Shown piece after piece: positions 31,841 through 43,669 of a stretch of 64,000 nt of DNA. The stretch covers positions 60,079,218 to 60,143,217 of the forward strand of contig NC_073745.1 in NCBI RefSeq assembly GCF_029784135.1. The letters run 5' to 3'. Position numbers and translations under genes: made by a program. Numbering within the stretch: the stretch's first letter is position 1; each line of letters starts with the position of its first letter. The notes beneath the pieces are model-generated. The model saw only the letters and a program-made list of their open reading frames with translations, was not told the origin of the DNA and searched no databases. The DNA is from Toxorhynchites rutilus septentrionalis (lineage: Eukaryota; Arthropoda; Insecta; Diptera; Culicidae).

Positions 31841-32479
31841 CAGGGTTGCCATAATAAAATCTGGTGTTTTTCTCAGAAAATCTGTATCGGAATCTGTATC
31901 AACCCGTTTATCGTTTGTCTATTATCAACCACCACAGCAAAGAAGTATACTAATATTATAATCTATGCAATAATGTATCAGTTCGAACTTTTTCTGAACG
32001 AATTTTATTCACACAACAAAACGGTGCCACTATGAATAAAAGATAACGGTTCTCAGTATAAACAAAAGTTGTCATCCATACTTGAGGAAAGGATTAATGG
32101 AAAAGTCCATGTATTGCGGCACTGTGTAGATGTAGAGAGCATTTTCCTGTATGTTAAAACAAGAAGATAAAAGTACGCCATACATGCCGAAATTCAATAC
32201 AACCTTTGCGTTCAATAGGTTCAATCTTGAATCATAGTCTTAGCTCTACAGCAATTCCAAATTAAATCGACAAATGACAAAACATGAGTATTTTTGATTC
32301 GAATGAAGGTTTGTATTCCGTTTGGGTTGGAAGAAATATGAGTTTTCCACAGCAGTTGGGATTTTTTTTTGACTGAAGTGTAACTCAAAAACAATGAGTT
32401 GTATCGAAACTGCGTCTTAAAAAGTGTTATAGAGTATTGATGTTAAAATGTGAAAAAATGTACACTGAGAAAAAAAATT

Positions 32480-32677
32480 AGTACACCCTGGTTTTATTAC
32501 GCGTTTTTTTACGAGGTTTTTGACGAGGTTTTTTAACGCGGATTTTCCAATTAACGCGGGTTTTTTTACTCGGATATTCCAATTAAGGCGGTTTTTACGC
32601 GTATTTTCAGATTACTGCGGTTTTTACGTACGTGAACGTACGTATTCCTCGCGTTAAAAAAAGAACCTAGGTGTACT
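32480..32677. mobile_element. MITE with AGTACACC ends, about 198 bp
   Basis: Inverted ends AGTACACCCTGGTTTTATTACGCG and, from the right, AGTACACCTAGGTTCTTT...AACGCG. The interior holds repeated 'acgcggtttttacg / ccaattaacgcg' words. No coding. Confidence 0.65.
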
Positions 32678-33032
32678 CTTTTTTTATTCACAAAAAAAAA
32701 AACTTTAATTTGCAATATCTAAAATACATATTTTTTTAATCTTTTTTTAAATTTTTTCACATAAAATAGAAGTCATGTAGAAAATTTAAAAAATGTGTCC
32801 AAGATGATAAAACTATTTTTGATGAACTTTGTGGACCATCGGATTTTTATGAATTTTCGAAACTTCGAATTTTTGTATAGTAACAATCATTTTTAGCCAC
32901 AAGGTCTGAATCCTGATGTGATTTAAAACAAAAAAAACACATTATCAATCTCATTCCAAATGCGGCCATTCTCGAGATATATGAAAAATAATATTTCTAA
33001 TTTATTGTCTTTTTTATGAATTTATATTTTAC

Positions 33033-33070
33033 TAGCTTACCCGGCAAACTTCGTCCAGCCCAAAATTTGT
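33033..33070 (-). mobile_element. Helitron 3' end fragment
   Basis: Read on the minus strand: 'ggctggacgaagtttgccgggtaagctagt', ending CTAG-T as the 3' end of the Helitron at 50487-52976 does. The body and 5' end were not found, so it is a fragment. Confidence 0.65.
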
Positions 33071-34385
33071 TTTTTGTTATCAATACCTTCAAACATTCAC
33101 GTTTTCTTACCATGAGCAAGTTAATGGGTGCAATCGCAGAACTGTTCATTGATTGATCTTCTAATCGACCCCGTTGAATTTTCTTTTTTTCCTAGTATCC
33201 TAGTATTCCTACCAAAACTCATCATAATAATATCAGATTATTTTCAGACACAATTCTCGTTCAAGATTTTTCAACCACTTGCAAGTAACATGTTTCTCCG
33301 TTACATGGAATAAATGTTTTATACATAAAATATGATAGAATAAAGGCAGCCCTAAATCGGACAATTCCTGCCTCGAGTTCTGCTCTTATACATACAGATT
33401 TATTGGTATAGGTAGAAGAAGATATAGGAGTGCGTTTCATCACAGTAAAATCCATTTCCAGTTTCGAACAAAGATCAATTTCGCTAGCGCAAACATCAAA
33501 TAAACTAACAGCACTTGTCACTATGTAATTGTAGAACATACGGGTATTTAATTTTCCGAATTTTCCCTTTTTCCTTCAGTTTTCCGAAAATTTTCAATTG
33601 TCATGTTTGGTTGGAATATTTTTGGTTGAAATATGTGTAATATTTTTATTGGACCCCTTCTCCATTCCCGAGGAGAGAGGGGTGTCATACCATCATAGAA
33701 ACATTTTTCATACCCAAAAACCCTCGAAACTCGATGTTCTACAAAGTTCGTCAAAAAAATTTTTAGTACCATTGATTGGCATAGTTATTATGAATTTGAC
33801 GACGTTGATGGTATGAAAAAAAATTCGCATTCACTGTGCTTTAGTAGGAGAAAGATAAACAGTGTTATTTATTAATTGTAAAGCTAGCCGATGACGCAGA
33901 TTTTGCTTCTTTTTGCGTTAGATTGAACATGAGAAAGCAGTACTACACGCTACATATGAATGCCAAGATGAGTCTCATTCAGACTGATTCGAATGCTATA
34001 TGAATTACATTGGTGAGTTGGGAAAAAATGAGATCAAGCCATAACTATTATTGAATCGTTATTTTTAAAAATCTGTAAATCTATTTGAAAACCAAAAAAA
34101 TCTGTAATCTGTACCTACAGATTCATGGTTTCAAAAAGTCTGAAAAATCTGTATAAATACAGATTATTCTGTTGATATGGTAGCCCTGCACGGGAGCACC
34201 AACACACATTGTGATGTAGGCAAAAAAAACATTGGATTGAACCTCCTACAGGAACAAAAATGTAGATTTTGACCATTGTTTTGTTCGGCGATTTTTTGAT
34301 TTTTTGTCATTTTCCCCTAATTGAAAAACGGAAAAAAATTCTTGAAGATTGGAGTGGCTGTGAAATGAACCGTTTATTATAGGTA

Positions 34386-35687
34386 AAGGGTGTGTCACAT
34401 CAAATTGCATCACGGAAAAAACGCTGTAGAAATTCGCCCAGTAGACCGATCCCTTTGAAAATTTTAGACAGTAAAATAAAAACTATTAAACAACTTTTGG
34501 CATTTTCTTTTTATTCATACTTCGAGCCCAAGCCCGTATGCTCGCACCTTCCTCTTTACCCCGTCCATAAGGTTCTGTACAACGTCAGGTTGTATTTTTT
34601 TTTTTTGAACAGAAATCCATTTTCTCTTGAAGTCCGCCTCCGATTTGACAACTTTTGGGTTCTTCCGGAGGGCCTGCTTCATAATCGCCCAATATTTCTC
34701 TATTGGGCGAAGCTCCGGCGCGTTGGGCGGGTTCATTTCCTTTGGCACGAAGGTGACCCCGTTGGCTTCGTACCACTCCAACACGTCCTTTGAATAGTGG
34801 CACGAAGCGAGATCCGGCCAGAAGATGGTCGGGCCCTCGTGCTGCTTCAATAGGGGTAGTAAGCGCTTCTGTAAGCACTCCTAAAGGTAAACCTGCCCGT
34901 TTACCGTGCCGGTCATCACGAAGGGGGCGCTCCGCTTTCCACAAGAGCAGATCGCTTGCCACACCATGTACTTTTTGGCAAACTTGGATAGTTTCTGCTT
35001 GCGAATCTCCTCCGGAACGCTGAATTTGTCCTCTGCGGAGAAGAACAACAGGCCCGGCAGCTGACGAAAGTCCGCTTTGACGTAGGTTTCGTCGTCCATT
35101 ACCAGGCAATGCGGCTTCGTCAGCATTTCGGTGCACAGCTTCCGGGCTCGCGTCTTCCCCACCATGTTTTGCATTTCGTCGCGGTTAGGAGTCTTCTGAA
35201 CCTTGTTTGTACGCAGGCCCTCCCGCTGCTTGGTCCGCTGGACGAATGAACTTGACAAATTCAGCTTATTGGCGACATCCCGGACCGAACTTCTCGGATC
35301 ACGTCTAAACTGCTTAACTACGCGCTTGTGATCTTTTTCAGTGACGGAGCATCCATTTTTTCCGTTCTTCACCTTCCGGTCGATGGTTAGGTTCTCGAAG
35401 TATCGTTTTAGTACTCTACTGACCGTGGATTGGACGATTCCCAGCATCTTACCGATGTCCCGATGTGACAACTCCGGATTCTCGAAATGAGTGCGCAGGA
35501 TTAATTCACGACGCTCTTTTTCGTTCGACGACATTTTTCCAAATTTACGAAAAATTGACAGTAAAGCATGGCCAACGTGATCTATACACTCTTATCTGAT
35601 TTTAAAGCGAAAGCTGAAGATATAATTCCTAAAAATTAAATTTCTACAGCGTTTTTTCCGTGATGCAATTTGATTTGACACACCCTT
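34386..35687 (-). mobile_element. Second DD37E transposon, inverted, 1.30 kb
   Basis: TA at 34384-34385 and 35688-35689 flank the same inverted ends (AAGGGTGTGTCACATC...). Highly similar to the copy at 3597-4894 along its whole length. Its transposase has a nonsense codon, so it would need a helper enzyme. Confidence 0.92.
34515..35534 (-). pseudogene. DD37E transposase with premature stop
   Basis: Same protein as at 3749-4765, with few substitutions. After MTGTVNGQVYL a Lys codon (AAG in the intact copy) reads TAG near 34880, cutting the protein at about residue 217, between the first and second catalytic Asp. The frame then stays open through FWPDLAS and LRPIEKYW to the end. Near the C-terminus an extra codon sits in a poly-A run (VQKKKIQPD versus VKKKLQPD). 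Otherwise intact, indicating recent loss. Confidence 0.92.
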
Positions 35688-35689
35688 TA

Positions 35690-36255
35690 CTCATAACCGT
35701 CGAACGAGTTGTAACGAACAAAAAACAAAACATAGCTTTTGACAGGAGGTTCAACTGTCACACTGAAAATGATTAATGAATATCAGTGCAACACATAACA
35801 GGGTGGAATAGGATCGGTAAACAAAAAAAATATATTGCAAGAACGAGTCTGCGTAATATGAATTTGAAATCCCTTAATTTTCATTTTCATAAATTTTTCG
35901 AAGATACTGCAAAACACAGCAGTGCAATTTTGTTTGATGGATCTACCGTGTTGATTTTCATGCTGATTTCATTTCATGCTGATTCAGACTGTTTACCGAG
36001 GTCCCCGAGGTGGCGTGATGATGTATGCTAATGTTCAGGATGCAGCGGATGGTTGCTTCGATGTTTATAATTCATATATCAGCTTCGTAGTTTTGTATTT
36101 GTACCTACTCACGAAACGATTGTTTTTGTTTTTTTTTAAAGTAAATTAGAGAAACACTCCACCACAAATTGTAAAAATAGTTAAAATTTCTGGCGATCCC
36201 TTGGAGTTCGTACCCTTACTGAATTTGTTATTTACTTAGTTGGCAATAAAATGTG
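35690..36255. other. Non-coding stretch
   Basis: No gene recognised; the short open frame at 35786-36031 has no recognisable content. Confidence 0.4.
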
Positions 36256-36670
36256 ACGAATTTCATGCCAACTCGACTGGCCGTTGGCAGCACCATCTCA
36301 GATAGTAGTGAAACGTTGTGGGTGTGAAGACATGGGTCATTTAAGCAACTTTGCATACTTGAAATATTCGAAAAATAATTAGACTACTGTTTGGAAAAAG
36401 CCAATTTTTTTTCTTAAGTTTTTACAAAAATTGAAAATTGAAAAATTTAGAAAAAAATACGTTTTTGAGAAAAATGAATTTTAATTTACAAAATAACTTT
36501 TTTGTCAGTGAGATTTTTTTCCAAAATATTTTTTTTGGTAATTTTTTGTGATAATTCAAACAATTTCCTACATTTCATCATTTAACAAGAATTTGTCTTT
36601 ACACCCACAACGTTTCACTAATATCTGAGATGGTGCTGCCAACGGCCAGTCGAGTTGGCAATGAATTCGT
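36256..36670. mobile_element. MITE with long inverted repeats, about 415 bp
   Basis: The first 70 bp ('acgaatttcatgccaactcgactggccgttggcagcaccatctcag...gttgtgggtgtg') return inverted at the right end. The centre is AT-rich. No coding. Superfamily not determined; no clear duplication. Confidence 0.82.
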
Positions 36671-38165
36671 CTAAAAGAATTTTAATGTCCAGTGAATCTG
36701 TTCACGAATCCAAACGGAGCTCCTATGAATAATAGGTACTCAGTATAAACGAAAGTTGTCACCCACGCTTAAGGAAAAGCAATAACGGAAAACTCTATCT
36801 ATAGTGGCAAAGCGCATTGTTCTGTATGTTCAAACAGGAAGATAAAAGACGGAAGACGCCAAACTGAATATTTTTGTGATACATGCGGACACCTGAACTG
36901 CATTTTGTAGACTGTTTCGAAAGATATCATACTATTTATAGCATATATTTTTTTATATGGAAACAACACATTAAAATACATTGTTTAGTGAATACTTATC
37001 TTAAGTTTACATAAAAATTTTAAAAAAAATCTTGTTCATCTTTCATAATCTCACCAGTTATACATCGCTGCTTTTTCGAGTAAAAAAAAACAATACCGAC
37101 CACAAAGGGTTATTATATGTTGACAATGTACCTCCGATAACACGAATCGCTCGTTAGACGAAAGAGAAAGTGAACAATCTACAAGTGCAGATCGAAGAGT
37201 TTATGGTTTAAGGGTTTTTTATACGTATAATTTTCATTAAGATGAAGTAAAATGTAAAAAAATCAGGAAAAATCAGGATCATTTCAGTAAAATCATATAA
37301 AAGGTTCTGGTCAATGATCGTGACGCAGGGTTTCGCGACATTTTTGTAGATAGCTCATTAAACGTAACATTTAAAGAGAGGGGTCTGGGAGGTTGAAAAA
37401 ATCGATTTTTTTTTATTTTTGCATTTTTGGGAAGCTTCTGAGTCAATCGATATTTGATTTCGTTAAAAAGTTACAACCAAAAATTGTACGAAGTTTTAAA
37501 CGCGTTTTTCTTGAAACCATGTTATTTTCAGCTGGTGTTATTGATATCACCGAATCAATTCGACCGATTTGGCTGAATTTTTTTTTGTCGTTTTAAGATA
37601 TTTCTTTTGTCGATTTTTTATGAACGATTTTTCATGAAAAACATCTCATTTTTAACAAAAATGGCCGCCAATTTGTCAATTTTTCGAAATTTTCTGTGTA
37701 ACGCTCTAGGTATTGTCCTTTAGTTTCAAAATATTCAATGGGATTCGTTCTGCGACACCCCGTTACTTCAGAACCGATACCACTAGCAAGGTACCAATTT
37801 TCAGACAGCAGCTATGCATCCAGCTATCAATAGTGTAATCATTATTATTCATGCACACAAAAAATGGAAAATACATCTCCAGATATACCTTAAACAATAA
37901 CCAATATACTCGATCATTACACTTGATTCCTACTATCCGAAAAACAAAAGTCAAAAATTCATTAATTTTCGACCTTTCAGACAGGGGTTCCCCCTTAAAA
38001 CAAATCTGGATCATTAAATTATCTTTAGTTGTTTTTTTTTATCGGAATCCGAAATTGTTCCATTTTTTACGCTACAACTTTTCTAATGCTGTTCATTTAT
38101 TTAATTTTGTAATAGATACATTTTGATGTACGAAGAAGAACTGAACTTCTGAACACTGCATTCTT
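36671..38165. other. AT-rich non-coding stretch
   Basis: No gene recognised. A piggyBac-MITE-like end (CCGACCACAAAGGG) lies near 37097-37110. Several T- and A-runs explain the short open frames. Confidence 0.4.
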
Positions 38166-38169
38166 TTTT

Positions 38170-40320
38170 GACGTGGGACTTCGTCTAACCGAAAAATATT
38201 TGGGGGGTAAAATTAAAACCTAAACACAGAACATGCAGGAAATAATGAAAGATTCCGAATGCTTATAACTCGAACATTTCTCACTGGATCGGAAAGATGT
38301 TTGCATCAATTGATAGGGAGTTTTTCTACACTTCTATCGCAATTAATAAAATGTTATTTTTCATTAGATAAACCAATTGAATAACTGTAAAATGTTGAGC
38401 GTTATCTAAACGCCCTAACTGCTTCGTTTTGATTGGCCCGATTTACGGTTTCCTCAACACAGCCATCATAATCAAGCAGCCTTGGGGAAATCGGCATTGC
38501 AAATACATGGAGGTATGGGGACTTTTGTTCTCGCCGAAAAGTGTTCCCTAACACAGACTTCAAAACCAAGCAGTGTTGGAGAAATCGGCATTACAAGTAC
38601 ACGAAAGTCGGGGGTATTTTTGATCCGACTGAAATGTGTCTCCCCAACACAGACTTCTAAACCAAGGTGTCTGGGGAAATGGGCTTTGCAAATAAATGCA
38701 AAATGCGAGTACTTTTGTACTCGCTTGTCTTTGTGCAGACTAGAATTTTGTTGATTAATGCAAGGCGGGGGTACTTCTGCATCCGTATGTTTTTCGACGT
38801 AGAACTACGTCTTTCAGGAAGGGTACCAAATCAGAAAACAGGTCACGTTTTTATGAAATAAAGTTAACGTTAATAACTATTTTCACTGTGAACGAATTCT
38901 CATGATTTCCAATCGAATCGGAAAAACTATAAGATTTGTTTGATATGCTATATATTAAAATTTGCTAATCTCTAAGCGGTTTAAATTCATGAAAACTGGA
39001 AGAACTTCCTTTTCCCATACATTTGTTCTGCAGATTTGAGTGTTGACCGTACCTGTATTTCGAATGCTTATAACTCGAACATTTCTCAACAGATCGGAAA
39101 GATGTTTGCATCAATTGATAGGAAATATTTCTACGCGTCTACGCGAGATAAACAATTGAATAACTGTAAAATGTCAAGCGTTATTTAAACGCCCCAACTG
39201 CCAAGTTTCGATTGACCCGATTTACGGTTTCCCCAACACAGACTTCAAAATCAATGTATCTGTGGAAATCCGCTTTGCAAATATACATGCAAGTCGGGGT
39301 ATTTTTTGATGTTGAGTACTTCTGTACTCGCTTGTCGTTGTGCAGACCGGAATATGTTTCCCTAAAAGGTACTTTTAAACTGAGAATCCAGGGAAAATCG
39401 TCATTTCAGATACTAAAGGTGAATGAACTTTCGCGGTTGGGAAACTACGAAAACATGCGATGTGCAATATTTTCAGAGGGAAATGTAAAATACAATGAAC
39501 GTCTGACAATTCTTCCATTCACATATTTTGGTAGTCCTAGGCATCATATCAAACGTAAAAGAACGTTCATCCAATTTATTTGTAACGAAGAACATAATCT
39601 ATTACAAAAATTTCGAAATACTAAAATAATATTCGAAGTGGTAAACAAGTGGATTGCATAATAGAATTACGTAGTTCTACGTCGAAAATATGCGGTCGTG
39701 TCCTAGATACAACCCCTTACAATTTTTTTTGTTTTGCACTCCGAAAATTATTTTCTCAACACAGATTACAAAAACGGGTACGAACACAACGTTTTGGCTC
39801 GGTTATTCAAGATTGTATTGAAGGATATGCCTTCATATCTTCTGCTCACTGAATTTCTACGCATCTCATTTGATGATTAGGCAAAATGTTGACCATTTGC
39901 TGCGATAACGCCTATTGATTAAACAATATGCGTTCGACGTACGAACGTCAAAATCGAAACTGAGTGCCTGAAGTTCATCAAATCAAGCAAATTCGCGATT
40001 CGAGAAGTACGTACACTTGAGAGATGCAAACTTCAAAGGGATGTAAAATAAAATAATCGTTTGATAATTCTTCTGTTCACATATTTTGTCCAAATATACA
40101 CCAAACGTAAAAGGACTGTCATTAAATTTACTTGTAATGAAGAAACTTAGTCTATCACAGTGCATGAAACATGGCATTTATCCAATCTCTTTACTCACAA
40201 AGCAAATATATTGAATTCGGAAATTGTTTCAATCAATCAACAATTTAATCAATACAAGCAAATGATTGCTAAGCTAAGGTAGTCCGACATAAACCTTGCG
40301 GTTATATCCTAGATATAACC
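38170..40320. repeat. Palindrome-headed repeat family, nested copies
   Basis: Starts at the palindrome-like GACGTAGAACTACGTC (38170 variant, 38806) and ends in 'ccttgcggttatatcctagatataaccc' (40320). The interior has repeated blocks around 'caacacagacttcaaaaccaa..' followed by 'gaaatcggcattgcaaat' at roughly 38510, 38560, 38645 and 39235, and a duplicated block 'tcgaatgcttataactcgaacatttctca' (38257, 39060). A third start lies at 40338. A simpler 1 kb copy is at 48192-49200. Open frames within are by-products of the repeats. Superfamily unknown. Confidence 0.7.
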
Positions 40321-40337
40321 CACCCATTTTTTTTTTT

Positions 40338-40640
40338 GACGTAGAACTACGTCTTTCAGGAAGGGTGCCAAATCAGAAAACAGGTCACGTTTTTGCGAAA
40401 TAAAGTTAACGTCAATAACTATTTTCACAGCGAACGAATTCTGATACTTTGCACACCAATGGAATCGGGAATTCTCTAAGATTCGTTTGAATTCTCTAAG
40501 ATTCGTTTGATACAGTTCAATCCACTAATGTCTAAACAGTTTTAATTATTGAAAACTGGAAGCATTTTCATTTTCCCATACATTTGTTCTGCCGATTTGT
40601 GTGCATTCCCGAACAGAGCGGTCAATAACGAGCAACATAT
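40338..40640. repeat. Third start of the palindrome-headed repeat, truncated
   Basis: Begins TGACGTAGAACTACGTC and matches 38805-39010 ('aggaagggt.ccaaatcagaaaacagg'), then is lost before 40674. Confidence 0.75.
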
Positions 40641-40673
40641 TTACATATTTGGTTTAAATGAGCCATCCGCTAT

Positions 40674-40937
40674 TTGAAGCCACACCTCTTCTCGTTTGTT
40701 GATCATCGAAGCAACATGGTTACCGCAGAGTGTCGAGCGGGAGAAGATTGTTTTCTTGTCGGGTGAAGGAGGAGTATGGAATAGAGTTTCTTTCCACAAG
40801 GGCCCTTCTCAGGGCTAGAGGCGGAAACCAAAAATAGACTAGAATGAAAACACAGAAGCGAGTGAGCTAGCATAAAACAACGAGCGGATATCATTAAGCC
40901 TAATGCTGATTTCACACACATACACACACAGCTCGAT
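40674..40937. repeat. Dispersed repeat of about 250 bp (copy 2)
   Basis: Matches 6364-6615. It is followed directly by the target duplication of the R1-clade copy. Confidence 0.75.
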
Positions 40938-40969
40938 ACAAGGAGGGGTCGCTACGATACAAGTCGACA

Positions 40970-42365
40970 GTGGACGCTATTCGGACAGTTATCGAGAAAG
41001 CTCAGGTCTCGCTTAAACAAAAACGAAGAGGCGACCGTTACTGCGCGGTGATTTTGATTGACGTGAAGAACGCCTTCAATAGTGCCAGCTGGGAGGCCAT
41101 CGCCGAGGCGCTACACAGATTGAAGGTCCCTAGCTACCTGTACAGGATACTGAGGAGTTATTTCCAGAATCGGATCCTGGTATACAACACAGACAGGGGA
41201 CAGATAGTGAAGAATATCTCGGCGGGAGTTCCACAAGGTTCCATCCTAGGTCCTACGCTTTGGAACACGATGTACGACGGTGTTCTAAGGCTGAAGCTAC
41301 CCAGAGGTGTGGAGATCGTGGACTTCGCGGACGACATCGTAACAACGGTAATCGGCGAGACGCTTCAGGAGGTGGAAATGTTGGCGACTGAGGCTGTAGA
41401 CATGATCGGTAGTTGGATGGACAGCGTAAAGCTCCAGATGGCACATCACAAAACCGAGGTGCTGTTAGTGAGCAATCGTAAGGCAGTGCTGCGGGCAGAG
41501 GTATCGGTCGGAGGACATACCATCGTTTCGAAGCGGGCGGTGAAGTACCTCGGAGTCATGATCGACGACCGGCTGAACTTCAACCAGCACGTCGACTATG
41601 CATGTGGGAAGGCGTCAAAGGCCATCAACGTGGTGGCGAGGATCATGCCAAATAGCTTTGGCCCAATCAGCAGCAAGAGGCGTCTCTTGGCAAGCGTATC
41701 TTCGTCGATACTGAGGTATGGTGGCCCTGCCTGGTTGGCGGCTCTGGAAACCCACCGAAATCGGAGGAAGCTGAACAGCACATTCCGACTCATGGCCATG
41801 CGAGTCGTAAGTGCTTATAGGACCATTTCGACAGAAGCTGTGTGTGTAATCGCCGGAATGATTCCCATCTGCATCACTCTGGCGGAAGATAGCGAGTGCT
41901 ACAAGCGACGGGAAAGCAGAGGTATCCGGAAATTGATGAGAGCGGAGTCGTTGGACAAATGGCAGTATGAATGGGATACGGCAGAACATGGTAGATGGAC
42001 GTACAGGCTGATACCGGTACTTTCGACCTGGTTGAACAGGAAACACGGTGAAGTTTTACTTGACGCAGTTTCTGTCTGGGCATGGCTGTTTCAGGCAATA
42101 TCTACACCGGTTCGGGCACGCAGTTTCACCCCTCTGTCCGGAGTGTGGAGATATGGAGGAAACACCGGAGCACGTCGTTTTTGTCTGTCCCAGGTTCACC
42201 GAAAGGCGCGAGGGGCTGCCTGCACTTCATGTCGGGAATATTGTGGAGGAGATGTGTCGCGACGAGATGATCTGGAATGCCGTGAGCAGTGCAATCACAC
42301 AAATCATGTCGGAGCTGCAGCGAAGGTGGAGGGCTGACCAAAGTGCTGACAACGTCCGACGGTGA
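40970..42365 (+). pseudogene. R1-clade reverse transcriptase and C-terminal domain, frameshifted
   Basis: Starts inside RT (about STVDAIRTV) and shows VILIDVKNAFNSASWE, GVPQGSILGPTLWN, catalytic FADDIVT and KYLGVMIDDRL, followed by the C-terminal domain. Near 42053, after NRKHGEV, a 5 nt deletion relative to the other copy shifts the frame. The remainder (42048-42365) reads FLSGHGCFRQYLHRFGHA and CPECGDMEETPEHVVFVC, the Cys-His motif typical of the R1 clade, ending at 42365. No RNase H. The initial Met at 40970 is not a real start since the 5' end is missing. Confidence 0.9.
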
Positions 42366-42399
42366 AAGGTGAACAACGGCGACGACTGTTGCAAGAGAT

Positions 42400-42865
42400 G
42401 GTACCTCACGAGAGTAGCTGTGACGGGGTGCGCGTTGTGTTGGAGGGCACCACCTAGTCGGCTCTCCGCTGGGAAGAGAAATCCTGCGAGGGTGACTGTG
42501 ACGGGGCGCGCGTCAAGTTGGAGGGCGCTTCCTAATCGGTGCACGTCTTGACAGGTAAACGGATGCCGATTTAATAACTACGACGGAGTGAGTGTCAAGG
42601 AGGGCGTCTTCAAACTGGTGTATACCCCACGAGAGCTGCTGTGATGGAGTGCGCGTCATGTTGGAGGGCACTACCTAATCGGCGCTCCGTTGGGAAGAGA
42701 AATCCTGCGAGGGTGACTGTGACGGGGCGCGCGTCAAGTTGGAGGGCGCTTCCTAATCGGTTCACGTCTCGACAGGTGAGAAACCCCGCGAGGGTGGCTG
42801 TGACGGGTTGCGCGTCAAGTTGGAGGGCAATTCCTAATCGGTTCACGTCTCGACGGGTAAATTCA
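42400..42865 (+). repeat. Tandem repeats in R1-clade 3' UTR, about five units
   Basis: Units of about 75-85 bp begin near 42400, 42483, 42625, 42707 and 42785. Each has the core 'gtgacggggcgcgcgtcaagttggagggc' with 'cctaatcgg'. Two alternating subtypes (ending 'ctccgttgggaagagaaat' or 'cacgtctcgacagg') suggest duplication of a two-unit block. The copy at 54370-58554 lacks this array. Confidence 0.85.
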
Positions 42866-43637
42866 AAATGCCTGCGAAGAGGACATCAGCGCAGTGGAAT
42901 TAATAACGAATGGAAAGAAAAAAATATTGAGAAAAAGGAAAGGACAACGCTAGTTAGCGTTGAAAACTCGAGAAGTGCATGAGCACAGCCGCCCCCTGAA
43001 GTAGTCGCCTAGATGTGGTCCCAGGGGGAATAAGGCAACGAGTAGAGGGCTTGGTTTTTGTGGGTGCGATCCCCACTCGACGTCTGGGTTAACCCTTCCC
43101 AGGTAAGGCTGGTAGAGCGTTCCTCACCTCTTTAAAAAAAAAAAAAAAAAAACAAGGAGGGGGAGCCCTCGGTATCAAGGTGTGGGACGACAAAGAAGAA
43201 CAGCATACGAGAATTTTTTGTGCTAGTACGGATATGGAAGATTATCCAGAATTTTGAAATAAAGATATACACTGCATTTATTTAGATGAACGTATATTCC
43301 ATGAAAGTTTGCTTTCAAATACCAGCAGGGTAACATTACTGTTGCATGTTGTGGGGAGCCCTACGGAGGGAAACGAGGGAACAAATGGAACACAGTGCGT
43401 TCATATAGTTCTCCTCGTAGCACAGAACACAGAGATCCCCATACGGCGTGGCAACACAATATAACACTCCTGAAGGCAGGAGGCAGAATATCCTTTCACT
43501 GAGTCCCACAACGAAGCGCCGATGGAGCGAGCGAAAGAGAAGGCATCTCGAGCGATAAAAGGCCAAAAGGCGAACGGCGGTGAAGAAAAGAGCTGAAATG
43601 TTTCTCTGAGACCTGAAAGCGTACCTCGGATAACAGA

Positions 43638-43638
43638 G

Positions 43639-43669
<31 letters not shown>
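43638..43669. repeat. (CAA)n microsatellite
   Basis: About ten CAA triplets, followed by 'taataa'. Read on the minus strand it gives a poly-Leu open frame that is not a gene. Confidence 0.95.

Larger units (their letters stand above)
31841..34188. mobile_element. hAT-type non-autonomous element, 2.35 kb
   Basis: The target duplication CACGGGAG lies at 31833-31840 and 34189-34196. Ends are CAGGGTTGCCAT and its inverse CAGGGCTACCAT, 10 of 12 matching. Eight bp duplication with CAGGG ends is typical of hAT. Subterminal parts are rich in 'aatctgta'. No transposase is present. It contains the MITE at 32480-32677 and a Helitron 3' end at 33033. Confidence 0.85.
40938..43162 (+). mobile_element. 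5'-truncated R1-clade retrotransposon (copy 2)
   Basis: Element 40949-43151 between ACAAGGAGGGG duplications (40938-40948 and 43152-43162). It lacks everything before the palm of RT and ends in an A-run (43133-43151). Related in protein sequence to the copy at 54370-58554. Carries tandem repeats in its 3' UTR. Confidence 0.9.

Noticed and set aside
38482..39661. Small open frames (90, 64 and 149 codons)
   Set aside because: They follow the reiterated block of a non-coding repeat family.
40970..40972. ATG at 40970 as a true ORF2 start
   Set aside because: It lies in the middle of the RT domain of a 5'-truncated copy.
42400..42865. CRISPR-like array
   Set aside because: Units are tandem without unique spacers and lie in a retrotransposon 3' UTR of a eukaryote.
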